Below are positions 44,897 to 54,020 of a stretch of DNA of 64,000 bases, one piece after another. Source of the stretch: Hyphomonadaceae bacterium (lineage in GTDB: Bacteria; Pseudomonadota; Alphaproteobacteria; Caulobacterales; Aquidulcibacteraceae); assembly GCA_023384105.1 (NCBI GenBank), contig JAHDXR010000006.1, positions 1-64,000 of the forward strand. Direction: 5' to 3'. Under the pieces are notes generated by a model, which was given only the letters and a program-made list of their open reading frames with translations, was not told the origin of the DNA and did no database searches. Each line of letters opens with the position of its first letter. The first letter of the stretch is position 1. The position numbers were made by a program, and so were the translations under genes.

Positions 44897-44963
44897 GCGT
44901 TCCCCCGCTGCCGGATTTGACACCGGCTTCGCCGCCTCATACCTGACGGCCTCGCCTTTGGAA

Positions 44964-45050
44964 GCCCCAGTGGCGGAATCGGTAGACGCAGCAGACTCAA
45001 AATCTGCCGTGGGCAACCACGTGTCCGTTCGAGTCGGACCTGGGGCACCA
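44964..45050 (+). tRNA. tRNA-Leu (anticodon CAA)
   Basis: An 87-nt type II tRNA with a long variable arm. The acceptor stem pairs GCCCCAG (44964-44970) with CTGGGGC (45040-45046); the anticodon stem is GCAGA/TCTGC around CTCAAAA, anticodon CAA at 44998-45000. The variable arm is CGTGGGCAACCACG, the T-arm has GTTCGAGTC, and CCA is encoded (45048-45050). It decodes UUG. Confidence 0.96.
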
Positions 45051-45069
45051 ATCCGAGAAGGTCCCGCGA

Positions 45070-45732
45070 ATGCCGCCAAGCGCCGATTTCGTCCGCGACG
45101 ATCCAAGTCGCAGCTTCATCGGCGTTCTGCAGAAGATCGACGCCGCCGCCGGCGAACAGGGGCTCTCGGTCGCCGAGATCGTCGATCAGCTCGACGAGCG
45201 CGCGTTCGGGCTGCTGATCCTGCTGCTGACGCTGCCGTGTCTGGTGCCGGGGCTGCCCGGCGCCCAGATCATCGCCATTCCGATCTTCCTGCTGGCGGTG
45301 CAGGTGCTGATCGACCGGCCGGAGCCGTGGCTGCCGGGATGGTTCCTGCGCATGCGCGTCAAGAAGGGCTGGATCGCCTCTATCGCCGGCTTCGCCGACA
45401 AGCGGCTGCGCTGGACCGAGACATTCGCGCGGCCGCGGCTGCGCTTCTTCGCGTCCGGCTGGGGCGAACGCATCTCGGCGCTGATCATGGCGCTCGCGGC
45501 GATCACGGTAATGCTGCCGATCACCAACACGGTTCCTTCGGTGGCGCTGACATTGCTGTCGGTGGGGCTGATCGAGCGCGACGGCGTGTTCACGCTGCTC
45601 GGCAGCCTTGTGGCGCTGGCGTGGCTCACGCTGCTCGCGATCCTCGTCGCCGGCCTTGTTCTGGGCGCCGGCTTCGCTGTGGAGCTGATCGCCCAACATG
45701 CGCCCTGGTTGCGCGATTGGTTCGGCGGCTGA
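45070..45732 (+). CDS. ExoD-family exopolysaccharide synthesis protein
   Basis: A 220-aa membrane protein of the ExoD family. Typical blocks are VAEIVDQLDERAFGLLILLLTLPCLVP and PGAQIIAIPIFLLAVQVLIDRPEPWLP, and then a C-terminal membrane pair (ISALIMALAAITVMLPITNTVPSVALTLLSVGLIERDG). First described in Rhizobium as required for exopolysaccharide production and invasion; the biochemical role is unknown. AGAAGG lies upstream of the ATG, 19 bp after tRNA-Leu. There is no exopolysaccharide cluster nearby. Confidence 0.88.
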   Translation: MPPSADFVRDDPSRSFIGVLQKIDAAAGEQGLSVAEIVDQLDERAFGLLILLLTLPCLVPGLPGAQIIAIPIFLLAVQVLIDRPEPWLPGWFLRMRVKKGWIASIAGFADKRLRWTETFARPRLRFFASGWGERISALIMALAAITVMLPITNTVPSVALTLLSVGLIERDGVFTLLGSLVALAWLTLLAILVAGLVLGAGFAVELIAQHAPWLRDWFGG

Positions 45733-45799
45733 GGCTGCGGCGGGGCGCCGCGCCGGGTCCCATGTCGGATCAGGTCAGGCTCCTCTAGGATCGACGGCA

Positions 45800-46291
45800 A
45801 TGGATATGATCTCCCGCGTTCGTCCGATCTGGCCGCTGCTGGCCGCGCTCGCGTCGGGCGCCATGCTGGCGGTGGCGCACGCATCGCAACATTTCGCCGG
45901 GTTGCAGCCGTGCCCGCTCTGCCTCGACCAGCGCAACTGGCATTGGGGCGTCGTGGCGGTCGGCCTGATCGGCTTCGCCGCTGTGCGCATCAGCCCGCGC
46001 CTGGCGCGGCTCGCCGCGTTCGCCGTCGGTCTCGTCCTGCTGGGCAGCGCGGCGCAAGCCGCTTACCATGTCGCGGTCGAGCAGCACTGGGTCGTCGCCT
46101 ATTGCGACGCGCGCATCGACCTCGACGACATCCGCCCGCTGGACTTCGAAGGCTCGTTCACGGCGCCCGCCTGCGACGAGATCGCCTGGCAGATGTTCGG
46201 CATTTCGATGGCCGGCTACAACGCCATCGCCTCGCTGCTGCTGGCGCTCGCCAGCTTTGCGGTCGTAGTGCTTCCGGAGCGCAAGCCATGA
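45800..46291 (+). CDS. dsbB: DsbB-like disulfide bond formation protein
   Basis: A 163-aa inner-membrane quinone reductase-type protein that reoxidises DsbA. Four transmembrane helices are visible. The first periplasmic loop carries the redox pair CPLC (Cys38, Cys41) in GLQPCPLCLDQRN; the second loop carries AYCDARIDLDD and APACDEIAW, the second Cys pair. AGGA lies upstream of ATG 45800; a longer upstream frame overlaps exoD and is not used. It is coupled to coq7 by ATGA overlap; both enzymes relate to ubiquinone. Confidence 0.9.
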   Translation: MDMISRVRPIWPLLAALASGAMLAVAHASQHFAGLQPCPLCLDQRNWHWGVVAVGLIGFAAVRISPRLARLAAFAVGLVLLGSAAQAAYHVAVEQHWVVAYCDARIDLDDIRPLDFEGSFTAPACDEIAWQMFGISMAGYNAIASLLLALASFAVVVLPERKP

Positions 46292-46845
46292 GACAATCGC
46301 CGCCGATGCCGGGCGAGGGCGCGCGCGAGCGCCGCCTTGGCGAGATGATCCGCGTCGACCACGCCGGCGAGTTCGGCGCCGTGCAGATCTATCGCGGCCA
46401 GCGCGCCGTGTTCGGCCGCAGCGAAAGCAAGGCGCACGCGGCGCGGCTGATCGCCGAGATGGAGGCGGGCGAGCAGGAGCATCTGCAGACGTTCGACCGT
46501 CTGATCGCCGAGCGCGGCGTCCGCCCCACGCTGATGGCGCCGATCTGGCGCGTGGCGGGCTTCGGCCTCGGCGCAGCGACGGCGCTGATGGGCGAGAAGG
46601 CGGCCCACGCCTGCACCGAGGCGGTGGAGGACGTGATCGAGAAGCACTACGCGCGCCAAAGCGCTGCCCTCGCGGAGGTCGACCCCGAACTCAAGGACAT
46701 CGTCGACCGTTTCCGCGAAGACGAGATGGGCCATCGCGATACGGCGATCGCGCAAGGCGCCCGCGAGACGCCGGGTTACGCCGTGCTTTCGGCCGTGATC
46801 AAGTTGGGCTGCCGCGCCGCGATCCGCATCTCCGAGAAGATATGA
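46288..46845 (+). CDS. coq7: COQ7-family demethoxyubiquinone hydroxylase
   Basis: A 185-aa di-iron monooxygenase for the last hydroxylation of ubiquinone synthesis. The ferritin-like iron ligands are visible as ExxH-type motifs: VDHAGEFGAVQIYRGQ, EMEAGEQEHLQTFD (E..H), and later REDEMGHRDTAI (E..H). Length is typical for the alphaproteobacterial and mitochondrial form. Start overlaps the dsbB stop, and its stop overlaps the next gene. Confidence 0.94.
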   Translation: MRQSPPMPGEGARERRLGEMIRVDHAGEFGAVQIYRGQRAVFGRSESKAHAARLIAEMEAGEQEHLQTFDRLIAERGVRPTLMAPIWRVAGFGLGAATALMGEKAAHACTEAVEDVIEKHYARQSAALAEVDPELKDIVDRFREDEMGHRDTAIAQGARETPGYAVLSAVIKLGCRAAIRISEKI

Positions 46846-47459
46846 GCGCGCCGCCTCATGTCCGCCGCGCCGCGGAGCGCGAGCGCGCCGCCGTGTCCGG
46901 CGTGCTGCATGACGCGTTTGTGGACGAGGACGGGCTGAACTACTGGCTGCGCCAGGGCGCGGCCAAGGAGAAGGCGCGGCGGCGCTTCTTCGACGCGGCG
47001 GTGCGTGACGCCGTGCATCCCGAACGCGAACTGTGGCTGGCCGAGGACGGCGGCGCGCCGCTGGGCGCGGCGCTCTGGCTCGCGCCCGGCCGCAAGGCTT
47101 TCGATCACACGCTGCTGCAGCAAGTGCTGATGGCGCCGCTCTTGTTCTCGATCGCCGGGAGCGAGGGCCTGAAGCGCGGCCTCGATATCGCCGCGCGGCT
47201 GGCGGACCATCATCCGCAGGAGCCGCACGCGCATCTCGTTTTCCTCGGCGTCGCCGGTTCGGCGCAGGGCCGCGGCGTCGGTTCGGCGATGCTCAAGACG
47301 ATGCTGGCGCCGCTCGATGCGCAGGGCGTCACCGCGTATCTGGAAGCCTCCAAGGAGCGCAACGTCGCGCTCTACCGGCGCCACGGCTTCGAGGTGACCG
47401 GCGCGTTCGAACTCCCCGGCGTGCGCTTCTGGACCATGACGCGCCGACCGCGCGGCTAG
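46842..47459 (+). CDS. GNAT-family N-acetyltransferase
   Basis: A 205-aa acetyltransferase. The acetyl-CoA pyrophosphate loop is GSAQGRGVGSAMLKT (motif A, QxxGxG/A) at about 147-161, and ASKERNVALYRRHGFEVTG is motif B. The N-terminal part (RRAAERERAAVSGVLHDAF) resembles GNATs acting on small molecules rather than ribosomal proteins. Substrate unknown. ATGA overlap puts it in the dsbB-coq7 operon. It converges with the methyltransferase gene, overlapping by 4 bp. Confidence 0.85.
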   Translation: MSAPPHVRRAAERERAAVSGVLHDAFVDEDGLNYWLRQGAAKEKARRRFFDAAVRDAVHPERELWLAEDGGAPLGAALWLAPGRKAFDHTLLQQVLMAPLLFSIAGSEGLKRGLDIAARLADHHPQEPHAHLVFLGVAGSAQGRGVGSAMLKTMLAPLDAQGVTAYLEASKERNVALYRRHGFEVTGAFELPGVRFWTMTRRPRG

Positions 47460-48358
47460 CCCTCGCCCGGCTTTTCGCCCGCGCTCCGCTCTTTCACGCC
47501 CAGCGCGTCGGCCAATCGCATTTTCGCGCTGCCGGGCCTCAGCGGTTTTTGCTGGCTTTCGTGCGGCGCCCAGCCCGTCGCGGTGATGATCTCGAACGTG
47601 GCGCGCACGCGGCCTGCTTCGTCGCTGTAGCGGTCGCGATAAATTTCGAACGCGCGCGCGAGAATGCGCCGGCTGAGCGCGCGCGGGCTGCGCTCGCGCA
47701 ACGCCGCGGTCTCGCCCATGGCGCGCAGATCCGCGAGCAGTCGTGTCGGCTCGCCGTAACGCACAGTGACGACGTCGCGATCGGCCGCCGGCAGGGCGAA
47801 GCCCGCGCGCTGGAGCAGGCCGGCGATGTCCTGCAATTCCGCGAACGGCGCCACGCGCGGCCCCGCGCCGCCGGTCAGCTCCAGCTCCGCTTCGATCAGC
47901 GACAGACGCAGCTCCTGCAGCGTCTGTCCGCCGAACAGCGACGCCAGCATGAGGCCGTCGGGCTTCAGCGCGCGGCGAAGCTGGATCAGCGCGCCGGGCA
48001 GATCGTTCACCCAATGCAGCGCCAGCGGCGAGACGATCAGATCGAACACGCCCTCGGCGAACGGCAGCCGCTCCGGATCGAGCTGCACATCGCCGGACGC
48101 GACGTCAGCTTCGATGAAGGCGCCGATCCGTCCGGCCAATTCCGGCCGTTCGCGCAGCTCGGCGGAGAACAGTCCGCCGCCGCCCAGCGCCAGCGCGCGC
48201 TCGAACCGGCGCGGAATCGCCTCCAGCCGGTCGGCCAGATCGGCGGCCACGCGCGCGTGCAGGAACGCCGCCTCGGCAAAGCCGGCGCGCGCGCGGCGCT
48301 TGCGCTGGCGCGCCAGGCGTGGCTCGAATGGAAACACCGGCTCGGGCGGGGAGGTCAT
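47456..48358 (-). CDS. SAM-dependent methyltransferase (NDUFAF5/BioC-like)
   Basis: A 300-aa methyltransferase. The N-terminus FPFEPRLARQRKRRARAGFAEAAFLHARVAADLADRLE and the C-terminus ATFEIITATGWAPHESQQKPLRPGSAKMRLADALG are the hallmark of the NDUFAF5-like branch, whose human member modifies a complex I subunit. The Rossmann motif I is degraded (ALALGGGGLFSAELRE in place of DLGCGTG). FDLIVSPLALHWVNDLPGALIQLRRALKPDG is motif II/III. Its ATG overlaps the ATG of the divergent comF-like gene. Confidence 0.85.
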   Translation of the reverse strand: MTSPPEPVFPFEPRLARQRKRRARAGFAEAAFLHARVAADLADRLEAIPRRFERALALGGGGLFSAELRERPELAGRIGAFIEADVASGDVQLDPERLPFAEGVFDLIVSPLALHWVNDLPGALIQLRRALKPDGLMLASLFGGQTLQELRLSLIEAELELTGGAGPRVAPFAELQDIAGLLQRAGFALPAADRDVVTVRYGEPTRLLADLRAMGETAALRERSPRALSRRILARAFEIYRDRYSDEAGRVRATFEIITATGWAPHESQQKPLRPGSAKMRLADALGVKERSAGEKPGEG

Positions 48359-49118
48359 GAGGCAATCCTATCGCGCGTACCATGCGTTCCGGAAACGCGG
48401 TGTGATCTCGCAGCTGTCCGACCTGATCTGGCCACCGCGCTCGCTTCTGTCGGAGACCATTGTCGACCGGCCGGGCGTGATCGAGCCGCAGCTGTGGGGC
48501 GAACTCAGGTTCCTGAGCCAGCCGCTCTGCGCCTGCTGCGGCTTTCCGCTGCCGGATCATGCCGCCGAGGGCGACCGCTGCGCCGCCTGCGCCGCCGACG
48601 CTCCGGCCTATGATAGCGCCTGCGCCGCGCTCGCCTATGACGACCACGCCCGCAAGCTGATCCTGGACCTGAAGCGGGGCGGGCGGCGCGACGGGTTGCC
48701 TGTGTTCGCCCGCTGGATGGCGGCGGCGGGCGCGGAGCGGCTCGACCGGGCGGACTTCCTGGCGCCTGCGCCCATGCACTGGACCCGCCTGGCCGTCCGC
48801 AGTTTCAACCAAGCCGCCTGGCTCACCCAGGCGCTGGCGCGCGCCAGCGGCAAGCCGTGGAAGCCGGCGGCGCTGGTGCGGGTGAAGCGCCGGCGCAGCC
48901 AGGCCGGGCTATCCGCGTCGGAACGCCGCCGCAACGTCGGCGGCGCCATCAAGGCCTCGGGCCGCTTCAAGGGCAAAACCGTGGTCGTGGTCGACGACGT
49001 CTTCACCACCGGCGCGACCCTGGAGGCCTGCGCCCGGGCGTTGCGGAAAGCAGGCGCCGCGGAAGTGCATGCCGTGACACTCGCCCGCGTTGTCCGTCCG
49101 GCTGATATTCTTATCTGA
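48357..49118 (+). CDS. ComF-family phosphoribosyltransferase-like protein
   Basis: A 253-aa protein. A zinc-ribbon-like N-terminus (CACCGFPLPDHAAEGDRCAAC, four cysteines) is followed by a type I PRTase domain with the PRPP loop VVVVDDVFTTGATLEACARALR. APMHWTRLAVRSFNQAAWLTQALA and VKRRRSQAGLSASERRRNV are ComF/GntX signatures. The family links to DNA uptake (ComFC) or gluconate use (GntX); a direct role here is unknown. The ATG at 48357 follows GGGGAGG; a later GTG at about 48402 is possible. grxC follows after 16 bp. Confidence 0.88.
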   Translation: MRQSYRAYHAFRKRGVISQLSDLIWPPRSLLSETIVDRPGVIEPQLWGELRFLSQPLCACCGFPLPDHAAEGDRCAACAADAPAYDSACAALAYDDHARKLILDLKRGGRRDGLPVFARWMAAAGAERLDRADFLAPAPMHWTRLAVRSFNQAAWLTQALARASGKPWKPAALVRVKRRRSQAGLSASERRRNVGGAIKASGRFKGKTVVVVDDVFTTGATLEACARALRKAGAAEVHAVTLARVVRPADILI

Positions 49119-49134
49119 CGCTGGGTTGAGTCGG

Positions 49135-49389
49135 ATGAAGCCTGTTACCGTCTACACGCGCGCATTCTGTCCTTATTGCACCCGGGCGCTCGCGCTCCTG
49201 GAGCGAAAAGGCGTGCCGTTCACCGAAATTGATGCGAGTGATCCGGAGAGGCGCCAGGAAATGATCCAGCGTTCCGGCCGCTGGACCTTTCCGCAGATAT
49301 TCATCGGCGATACCCATGTCGGCGGCTGCGATGATCTGCATGCGCTCGATCAACGTGGCGCGCTCGATCCGATGCTGGCGGGGACGTGA
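49135..49389 (+). CDS. grxC: glutaredoxin 3
   Basis: An 84-aa class I glutaredoxin that reduces disulfides with glutathione. VTVYTRAFCPYCTRAL carries the CPYC active site (Cys12, Cys15); TFPQIFIGDTHVGGCDDL holds the cis-Pro and glutathione-binding GGCDD. Length is exactly that of E. coli Grx3. I chose ATG 49135 over a longer frame overlapping comF. Its stop overlaps the nitrilase start (TGATG). Confidence 0.96.
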   Translation: MKPVTVYTRAFCPYCTRALALLERKGVPFTEIDASDPERRQEMIQRSGRWTFPQIFIGDTHVGGCDDLHALDQRGALDPMLAGT

Positions 49390-50216
49390 TGCGGAAATTG
49401 CGGGTGGCGGCGGTCCAATTGCGCTCCGGCATAGAGCTGGCGGCCAATCGCGCGCAGGCGATGCCGCTGTTGCGCGAGGCGGCGACGGCGGGCGCCCGCT
49501 TCATCGCCACGCCCGAAAACACGATGCGGCTCGATCTCAACCGCGAACGCATGCTCGGCGCGGCGGGGCCCGAGGAGGGCGACGCTGAGCTCAAAGCCTG
49601 GGCGCGCGCGGCGCAGGAGCTTGGCGTCTGGCTGCTGCTGGGGTCCGGCCCGATCGCCACGGGAAGCGGCAAGGTCTTCAACCGCTCGTTCGTGTTCAAT
49701 CCGGACGGCAAGATCGTCGCACGCTACGACAAGATCAATCTGTTCGACGTAACGCTGGGCGGCGGCGAGAATTACCGTGAAAGCGACACGGTGGAAGGCG
49801 GCGCCAGGGCCGTTGTCGTGCAGGGCCCGTCCAACGCGAAGATCGGCCTCACCATCTGCTACGATCTGCGCTTTGCGCCGCTCTACAGCGCGCTGGCCAA
49901 CGCCGGCGCCGAGATCATCGCCGTGCCGGCGGCGTTCACCGTGCCCACGGGGCAGGCGCACTGGGAAGTGCTGCTGCGGGCGCGGGCGATCGAAACCGGC
50001 GCGTTCGTGATCGCGCCGGCGCAAGGCGGCCGCCACGAGGACGGCCGCGCCACCTGGGGCCATTCCATGATCGTCGATCCCTGGGGCAAGGTGCTGGCGC
50101 AGCTCGATCATGACGAACCGGGCGTGCTCGTCGCCGATCTCGACCTCGACGACGTCGCCGCCGCCCGCGCGAAGATTCCCGCCTGGCAGGGCGGCAGAGA
50201 CTTCGCCAAGCCATGA
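49389..50216 (+). CDS. carbon-nitrogen hydrolase (Nit2/omega-amidase-like)
   Basis: A 275-aa nitrilase-superfamily amidohydrolase. The Glu-Lys-Cys triad is visible: Glu in FIATPENTMRLD, Lys in ARYDKINLFDV, Cys in LTICYDLRFAPLY. The family branch (Nit1/Nit2) repairs deaminated glutathione or hydrolyses alpha-ketoglutaramate, and the position directly after grxC would fit glutathione-metabolite repair; this is inference. An in-frame GTG at 49386 is an alternative start. Confidence 0.9.
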   Translation: MRKLRVAAVQLRSGIELAANRAQAMPLLREAATAGARFIATPENTMRLDLNRERMLGAAGPEEGDAELKAWARAAQELGVWLLLGSGPIATGSGKVFNRSFVFNPDGKIVARYDKINLFDVTLGGGENYRESDTVEGGARAVVVQGPSNAKIGLTICYDLRFAPLYSALANAGAEIIAVPAAFTVPTGQAHWEVLLRARAIETGAFVIAPAQGGRHEDGRATWGHSMIVDPWGKVLAQLDHDEPGVLVADLDLDDVAAARAKIPAWQGGRDFAKP

Positions 50217-50638
50217 TCCGCTACGATCTCCGGTGCGACAATGGCGACGAGTTCGAAGCCTGGTTCGGCTCGATCGCCGATTATGACAAGCAGGCCGGGG
50301 CCGGCCTGGTCGAGTGCCCGCACTGCGGCTCCACCCAGATCGAAAAGGCGCCGATGGCGCCCGCGGTTGTCACCGGCCGCAGGAAGGACGCCCGCCAGGA
50401 GCGCGCCGTCGCCATGGCGCTGGCCTCCAAGGTCCGCGAGCACATCCGCGAGAATTTCGACTATGTGGGCGAAAAGTTCGCCGACGAGGCCCGCAAGATG
50501 CACGCCGGCGAGACCGAGGAGCGCGCCATCTGGGGCGAGGCCACGCCCGAACAGGCCGAACAGCTGGCCGAGGAGGGGATCGCGGCGGCGCCGATGCCGC
50601 CGGTCCTGGCGCCCACGCCGCCCAGGAAGCTGAACTAG
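50213..50638 (+). CDS. DUF1178 family protein
   Basis: A 141-aa protein. MIRYDLRCDNGDEFEAWFGSIADYDKQ plus VECPHCGSTQIEKAPMAPAV is the DUF1178 signature. It looks like a zinc ribbon formed by Cys8 and the CPHC pair, then a helical half (RERAVAMALASKVREHIRENFDYVGEKFADEARKMH, broken here for reading). Function unknown; widespread in proteobacteria and usually downstream of the nitrilase gene, as here (ATGA overlap). Confidence 0.9.
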   Translation: MIRYDLRCDNGDEFEAWFGSIADYDKQAGAGLVECPHCGSTQIEKAPMAPAVVTGRRKDARQERAVAMALASKVREHIRENFDYVGEKFADEARKMHAGETEERAIWGEATPEQAEQLAEEGIAAAPMPPVLAPTPPRKLN

Positions 50639-50651
50639 CCCGCCGGTTCCC

Positions 50652-50680
50652 TTGCGCCGGGCCGGGCCAGTCTCTATATC
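50652..50680 (+). promoter_or_regulatory. rpsB-tsf promoter
   Basis: TTGCGC (50652-50657), 17-bp spacer, TATATC (50675-50680). It leaves a leader of about 110 nt containing a GGTCCGGGAGCATCCCGG-type inverted repeat before the rpsB start; S2 autoregulation through such a leader is known in other bacteria but unproven here. Confidence 0.5.
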
Positions 50681-50797
50681 CCGGCCTCACTTCGCACGCG
50701 GGAGCGGCGGAGCGGTCTGAAAGCGGCCGTTTCCTCCATCCGGTCCGGGAGCATCCCGGTCTCTTCCGCGGCGGCAAACCGGAAAAGGAACGATACC

Positions 50798-51607
50798 ATG
50801 GCGCTGCCTGAATTCAGCATGCGTCAGCTCTTGGAAGCTGGCGCGCACTTTGGCCACCAGACCCACCGTTGGAACCCGAAGATGGATCGCTACATCTTCG
50901 GCGAGAAGTCCAACATCCACATCATCGACCTGTCGCAGACGGTGCCGCTCTTGCACCAGGCGCTGCTGAAGGTGCGTGAGGTCGCGGCCAATGGCGGACG
51001 CGTGCTCTTCGTCGGCACCAAGCGCCAGGCGGCGGATCACATCAAGGCCGCGGCCCAGCGCTCGGCCCAGTACTACATCAACCAGCGCTGGCTGGGCGGC
51101 ACCCTCACCAACTGGCAGACGGTCTCGAAATCGATCGCGCGCCTGCGCGAACTCGAAGCCATCCTCGCCGGCGGCGCGGTCGGCCTCACCAAGCGCGAAG
51201 CGCTCAACCTGCAGCGCGAGCGCGACAAGCTCGACCGTTCGCTGGGCGGCATCGCGGCCATGGGCGGGGTGCCCGATCTGATGTTCGTGATCGACACCAA
51301 CAAGGAAGCGATCGCGATCCAGGAAGCCAAGAAGCTGGGCATCCCGGTGGTGGCCGTCATCGACTCGAACTGCGATCCGGATGAAGTCACGTATCCGATC
51401 CCGGGCAACGACGATGCGGCGCGCGCGATCCAGCTCTATTGCGATCTGGTCGCGGATGCGGTGCTCGACGGCCTGACCGAAAGCCAGGTGCGCGGCGGCG
51501 TCGACATCGGCGCCTCGGCCCGCCCGCCGGTCGAGCCGGTGGTGGCGGAACGCGCCTCGGCCCCGGTCGAAAGCCCGATCGACGGCCCGTCCGGCGCCAA
51601 TTACTGA
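50798..51607 (+). CDS. rpsB: 30S ribosomal protein S2
   Basis: A 269-aa S2 (uS2) bound between head and body of the 30S with S1. [64 protein letters not shown], and the closing [23 protein letters not shown] are conserved. It has a short C-terminal extension. AAAAGGAA lies before the ATG. tsf follows after 27 bp, the standard pair. Confidence 0.98.
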   Translation: MALPEFSMRQLLEAGAHFGHQTHRWNPKMDRYIFGEKSNIHIIDLSQTVPLLHQALLKVREVAANGGRVLFVGTKRQAADHIKAAAQRSAQYYINQRWLGGTLTNWQTVSKSIARLRELEAILAGGAVGLTKREALNLQRERDKLDRSLGGIAAMGGVPDLMFVIDTNKEAIAIQEAKKLGIPVVAVIDSNCDPDEVTYPIPGNDDAARAIQLYCDLVADAVLDGLTESQVRGGVDIGASARPPVEPVVAERASAPVESPIDGPSGANY

Positions 51608-51634
51608 CGCTTAGAATTACGTAGGAGTACGCAC

Positions 51635-52573
51635 ATGGCGGAAATCACCGCTGCGCTGGTCAAGGACCTGCGCGAAAAGACCGGCGTCGGCATGATGGAC
51701 TGCAAGAAGGCGCTGGCTGAAACCAACGGCGACCTTGAAGCGGCGATCGACTGGCTGCGCGCCAAAGGCCTGTCGAAGGCTGCGAAGAAGGCCGACCGCG
51801 CCGCCGCCGAAGGCATCGTCGCGATCGCCATCGCCGCCGACCACGGCACGGTCGTCGAACTGAACTCGGAAACCGACTTCGTCGCCCGCAACGCCGATTT
51901 CCAGAAGGCGGCGTCGGACTTCGCCAAGCTTGCGCTCAAGGCGGAGAACCACGACTCGCTGCTGGATGCGGTGCACGAGGGCCAGAAGGTCTCCGAAGCC
52001 ATCACGCAGCTGATCGCCACCATCGGCGAGAACATCACGCTGCGCCGCTCGGCCAAGCTCAAGGTCGAGAACGGCGTGATCGCGGCCTACGTGCACTCGA
52101 AGGTCGACGGCGCCGATCACCTCGGCCGCATCGCCGTGCTGGTGGCGCTGGAATCGACCGGCGACAAGGCGGAACTCGAAAGCTTTGGCAAGAAGCTCGC
52201 CATGCATATCGCTTCGGCCAGCCCGCTGGCGCTCAGCGAAGCCGAAGTTCCGGTCGACCGCGTCGAGCGCGAGCGGGCGGTTCTGCTTGAGCAGCTGAAG
52301 GAAGATCCGAAGGCGCAAGGCAAGCCGCAGCAGGTGCTCGACAAGATGATCGAGGGCCGGATGCGGAAGTTCTTCGAGGAATCGGTGCTCACCAAGCAGG
52401 CGTTCGTGCTGAACCCGGACCAGAGCGTGGAAGCCGCGATCGCCGAAGCCGCCAAGGCGGCGGGAGCGCCGATCAAGGTGACGGGCTTCGTCCGCTTCGC
52501 CGTCGGCGAGGGTGTGGAGAAGAAGGCCGATGATTTCGCCGCCGAAGTGGCGGCGATGCAAAAGCCGAACTGA
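51635..52573 (+). CDS. tsf: translation elongation factor Ts
   Basis: A 312-aa nucleotide-exchange factor of EF-Tu. The N-terminal domain [48 protein letters not shown] is the UBA-like signature (quoted in parts in the family), the core contains [12 protein letters not shown], and the C-terminal subdomain includes [18 protein letters not shown] and [10 protein letters not shown]. Length is normal. An intrinsic terminator follows. Confidence 0.98.
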   Translation: MAEITAALVKDLREKTGVGMMDCKKALAETNGDLEAAIDWLRAKGLSKAAKKADRAAAEGIVAIAIAADHGTVVELNSETDFVARNADFQKAASDFAKLALKAENHDSLLDAVHEGQKVSEAITQLIATIGENITLRRSAKLKVENGVIAAYVHSKVDGADHLGRIAVLVALESTGDKAELESFGKKLAMHIASASPLALSEAEVPVDRVERERAVLLEQLKEDPKAQGKPQQVLDKMIEGRMRKFFEESVLTKQAFVLNPDQSVEAAIAEAAKAAGAPIKVTGFVRFAVGEGVEKKADDFAAEVAAMQKPN

Positions 52574-52595
52574 TCCGCCTCGAGAACGAGCTTGA

Positions 52596-52626
52596 GGGCG
52601 CCGGGGGTCATCCCCCGCGCCCTTTT
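52596..52626 (+). terminator. intrinsic terminator after tsf
   Basis: GGGCGC-C-GGGGG pairs with CCCCC-GCGCCC around TCAT with one bulged C; TTTT follows, 23 nt after the tsf stop. Confidence 0.85.
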
Positions 52627-52671
52627 GCCATTTAAGGCCGAGGTCGGCTGACTTGCCGGCCGGTGCTGGTC

Positions 52672-52677
52672 TATAGA
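52672..52677 (+). promoter_or_regulatory. -10 element close to the pyrH start
   Basis: TATAGA ends 9 nt before the pyrH ATG, with CTGACT 18 bp upstream as a weak -35. If used, the mRNA would be nearly leaderless. This is the only promoter-like sequence after the tsf terminator. Confidence 0.4.
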
Positions 52678-52686
52678 GTCTTCTTC

Positions 52687-53427
52687 ATGAGCCTTGCCGA
52701 GCGATCCGAACCCGCCCCGCGCGCCTACAAGCGCGTCCTGCTGAAGATTTCAGGCGAAGCGCTGATGGGCGACGCCCAATACGGCATCGACACCGCCGTC
52801 TGCGACCGCATCGCCCAGGAGGTGCTGGAAGCGGCCAAGAACGGCGCGGAGATTTGTCTGGTCATCGGCGGCGGCAACATCTTCCGCGGCGTGCAGGGCG
52901 CGACGAAAGGCATGGAGCGCGCCAGCGCCGACTATATGGGCATGCTGGCGACGGTGATGAACGCGCTCGCCATGCAGAACGCAATCGAAGGCCTCGGCGG
53001 CCAGGCGCGGGTGCTCTCGGCGATTCCGATGGTCACCGTGTGCGAGCCCTACATCCGCCGCCGCGCGCTGCGGCATATGGAGAAGGGGCGCATCGTCATC
53101 TTCGCCGCCGGCACCGGCAATCCGTTCTTCACCACCGACACTGCCGCCGCGCTGCGCGCTGCCGAAATGGGCTGCGACGCGCTGCTGAAGGGCACCCAGG
53201 TCGACGGCGTCTACACCGCCGATCCGAAGAAGGACCCCAGCGCCACGCGCTACGACACGCTGAGCTATCACGAAGTGCTGGCGCGCGACCTCAAGGTGAT
53301 GGACGCCTCCGCCATCTCGCTGATGCGCGACAACGGCATCCCCATCGTCGTGTTCTCGATTCACAAACGCGGCGGCCTGGCCGATGTGCTGGCCGGCCGC
53401 GGCGTCTGCACCACCATCACCGATTAG
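52687..53427 (+). CDS. pyrH: uridylate kinase
   Basis: A 246-aa UMP kinase of the amino-acid-kinase fold. [27 protein letters not shown], and [19 protein letters not shown] are the signature blocks, and [17 protein letters not shown] the nucleotide-binding part. Length is normal. I chose ATG 52687 (MSLAERSEP), because the upstream in-frame ATG would place the -10 element inside the gene. It heads the pyrH-frr-uppS-cdsA-dxr order. Confidence 0.96.
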   Translation: MSLAERSEPAPRAYKRVLLKISGEALMGDAQYGIDTAVCDRIAQEVLEAAKNGAEICLVIGGGNIFRGVQGATKGMERASADYMGMLATVMNALAMQNAIEGLGGQARVLSAIPMVTVCEPYIRRRALRHMEKGRIVIFAAGTGNPFFTTDTAAALRAAEMGCDALLKGTQVDGVYTADPKKDPSATRYDTLSYHEVLARDLKVMDASAISLMRDNGIPIVVFSIHKRGGLADVLAGRGVCTTITD

Positions 53428-53438
53428 GGACGAACACC

Positions 53439-54005
53439 ATGGCCGCACCGCAGCCCTTCAAGATCGACGACTACAAGAAGCGCATGGACGGCGCGCTCAC
53501 CGCGCTGCAGCACGAGTTCGGCGGCCTGCGCACCGGCCGCGCCTCGCCGCAGCTGCTCGATCCGATCACGGTTGAAGCCTACGGCGCGGTTTCGCCGCTT
53601 ACGTCGGTGGCGAGCGTCACCGTGCCCGAGCCGCGCATGATTTCCGTCAACGTGTGGGACAAGGCGGTGGTCTCCGCCGTCGACAAGGCGATCCGCGCCG
53701 CCAATCTCGGCCTTAATCCGATTGTCGACGGCCAGACGCTGCGCATCCCGATCCCGCCGCTCACCGGCGAGCGCCGCGCCGAACTTGCCAAGATCGCCGG
53801 CAAGTACGCCGAACAGCAGCGCGTCGCCGTCCGCAATATCCGCCGCGACGCGATGGATCACCTGAAGAAGCTCGAGAAGGACCACGCCATCAGCGAGGAC
53901 GAGCACAAGAAGCTCGGCGCCGAGGTGCAGAAAGCCACGGACGATCACATCAAGAAGATCGACGACCTGCTGAAGCACAAGGAAGAGGAGATCATGCAGG
54001 TCTGA
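53439..54005 (+). CDS. frr: ribosome recycling factor
   Basis: A 188-aa RRF, splitting post-termination ribosomes with [34 protein letters not shown], the [19 protein letters not shown] beta domain and the long helix [24 protein letters not shown] are conserved. I chose ATG 53439, 11 bp after the pyrH stop, with a GGGA site. Length matches the family (185). Confidence 0.97.
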   Translation: MAAPQPFKIDDYKKRMDGALTALQHEFGGLRTGRASPQLLDPITVEAYGAVSPLTSVASVTVPEPRMISVNVWDKAVVSAVDKAIRAANLGLNPIVDGQTLRIPIPPLTGERRAELAKIAGKYAEQQRVAVRNIRRDAMDHLKKLEKDHAISEDEHKKLGAEVQKATDDHIKKIDDLLKHKEEEIMQV

Positions 54006-54020
54006 GCCTGCGGTCCGCTC

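Noticed and set aside
44897-45106. N-terminal extension of the DASS transporter
   Set aside because: It would translate through tRNA-Leu on the opposite strand; the ATG at 44896 has its own ribosome site.
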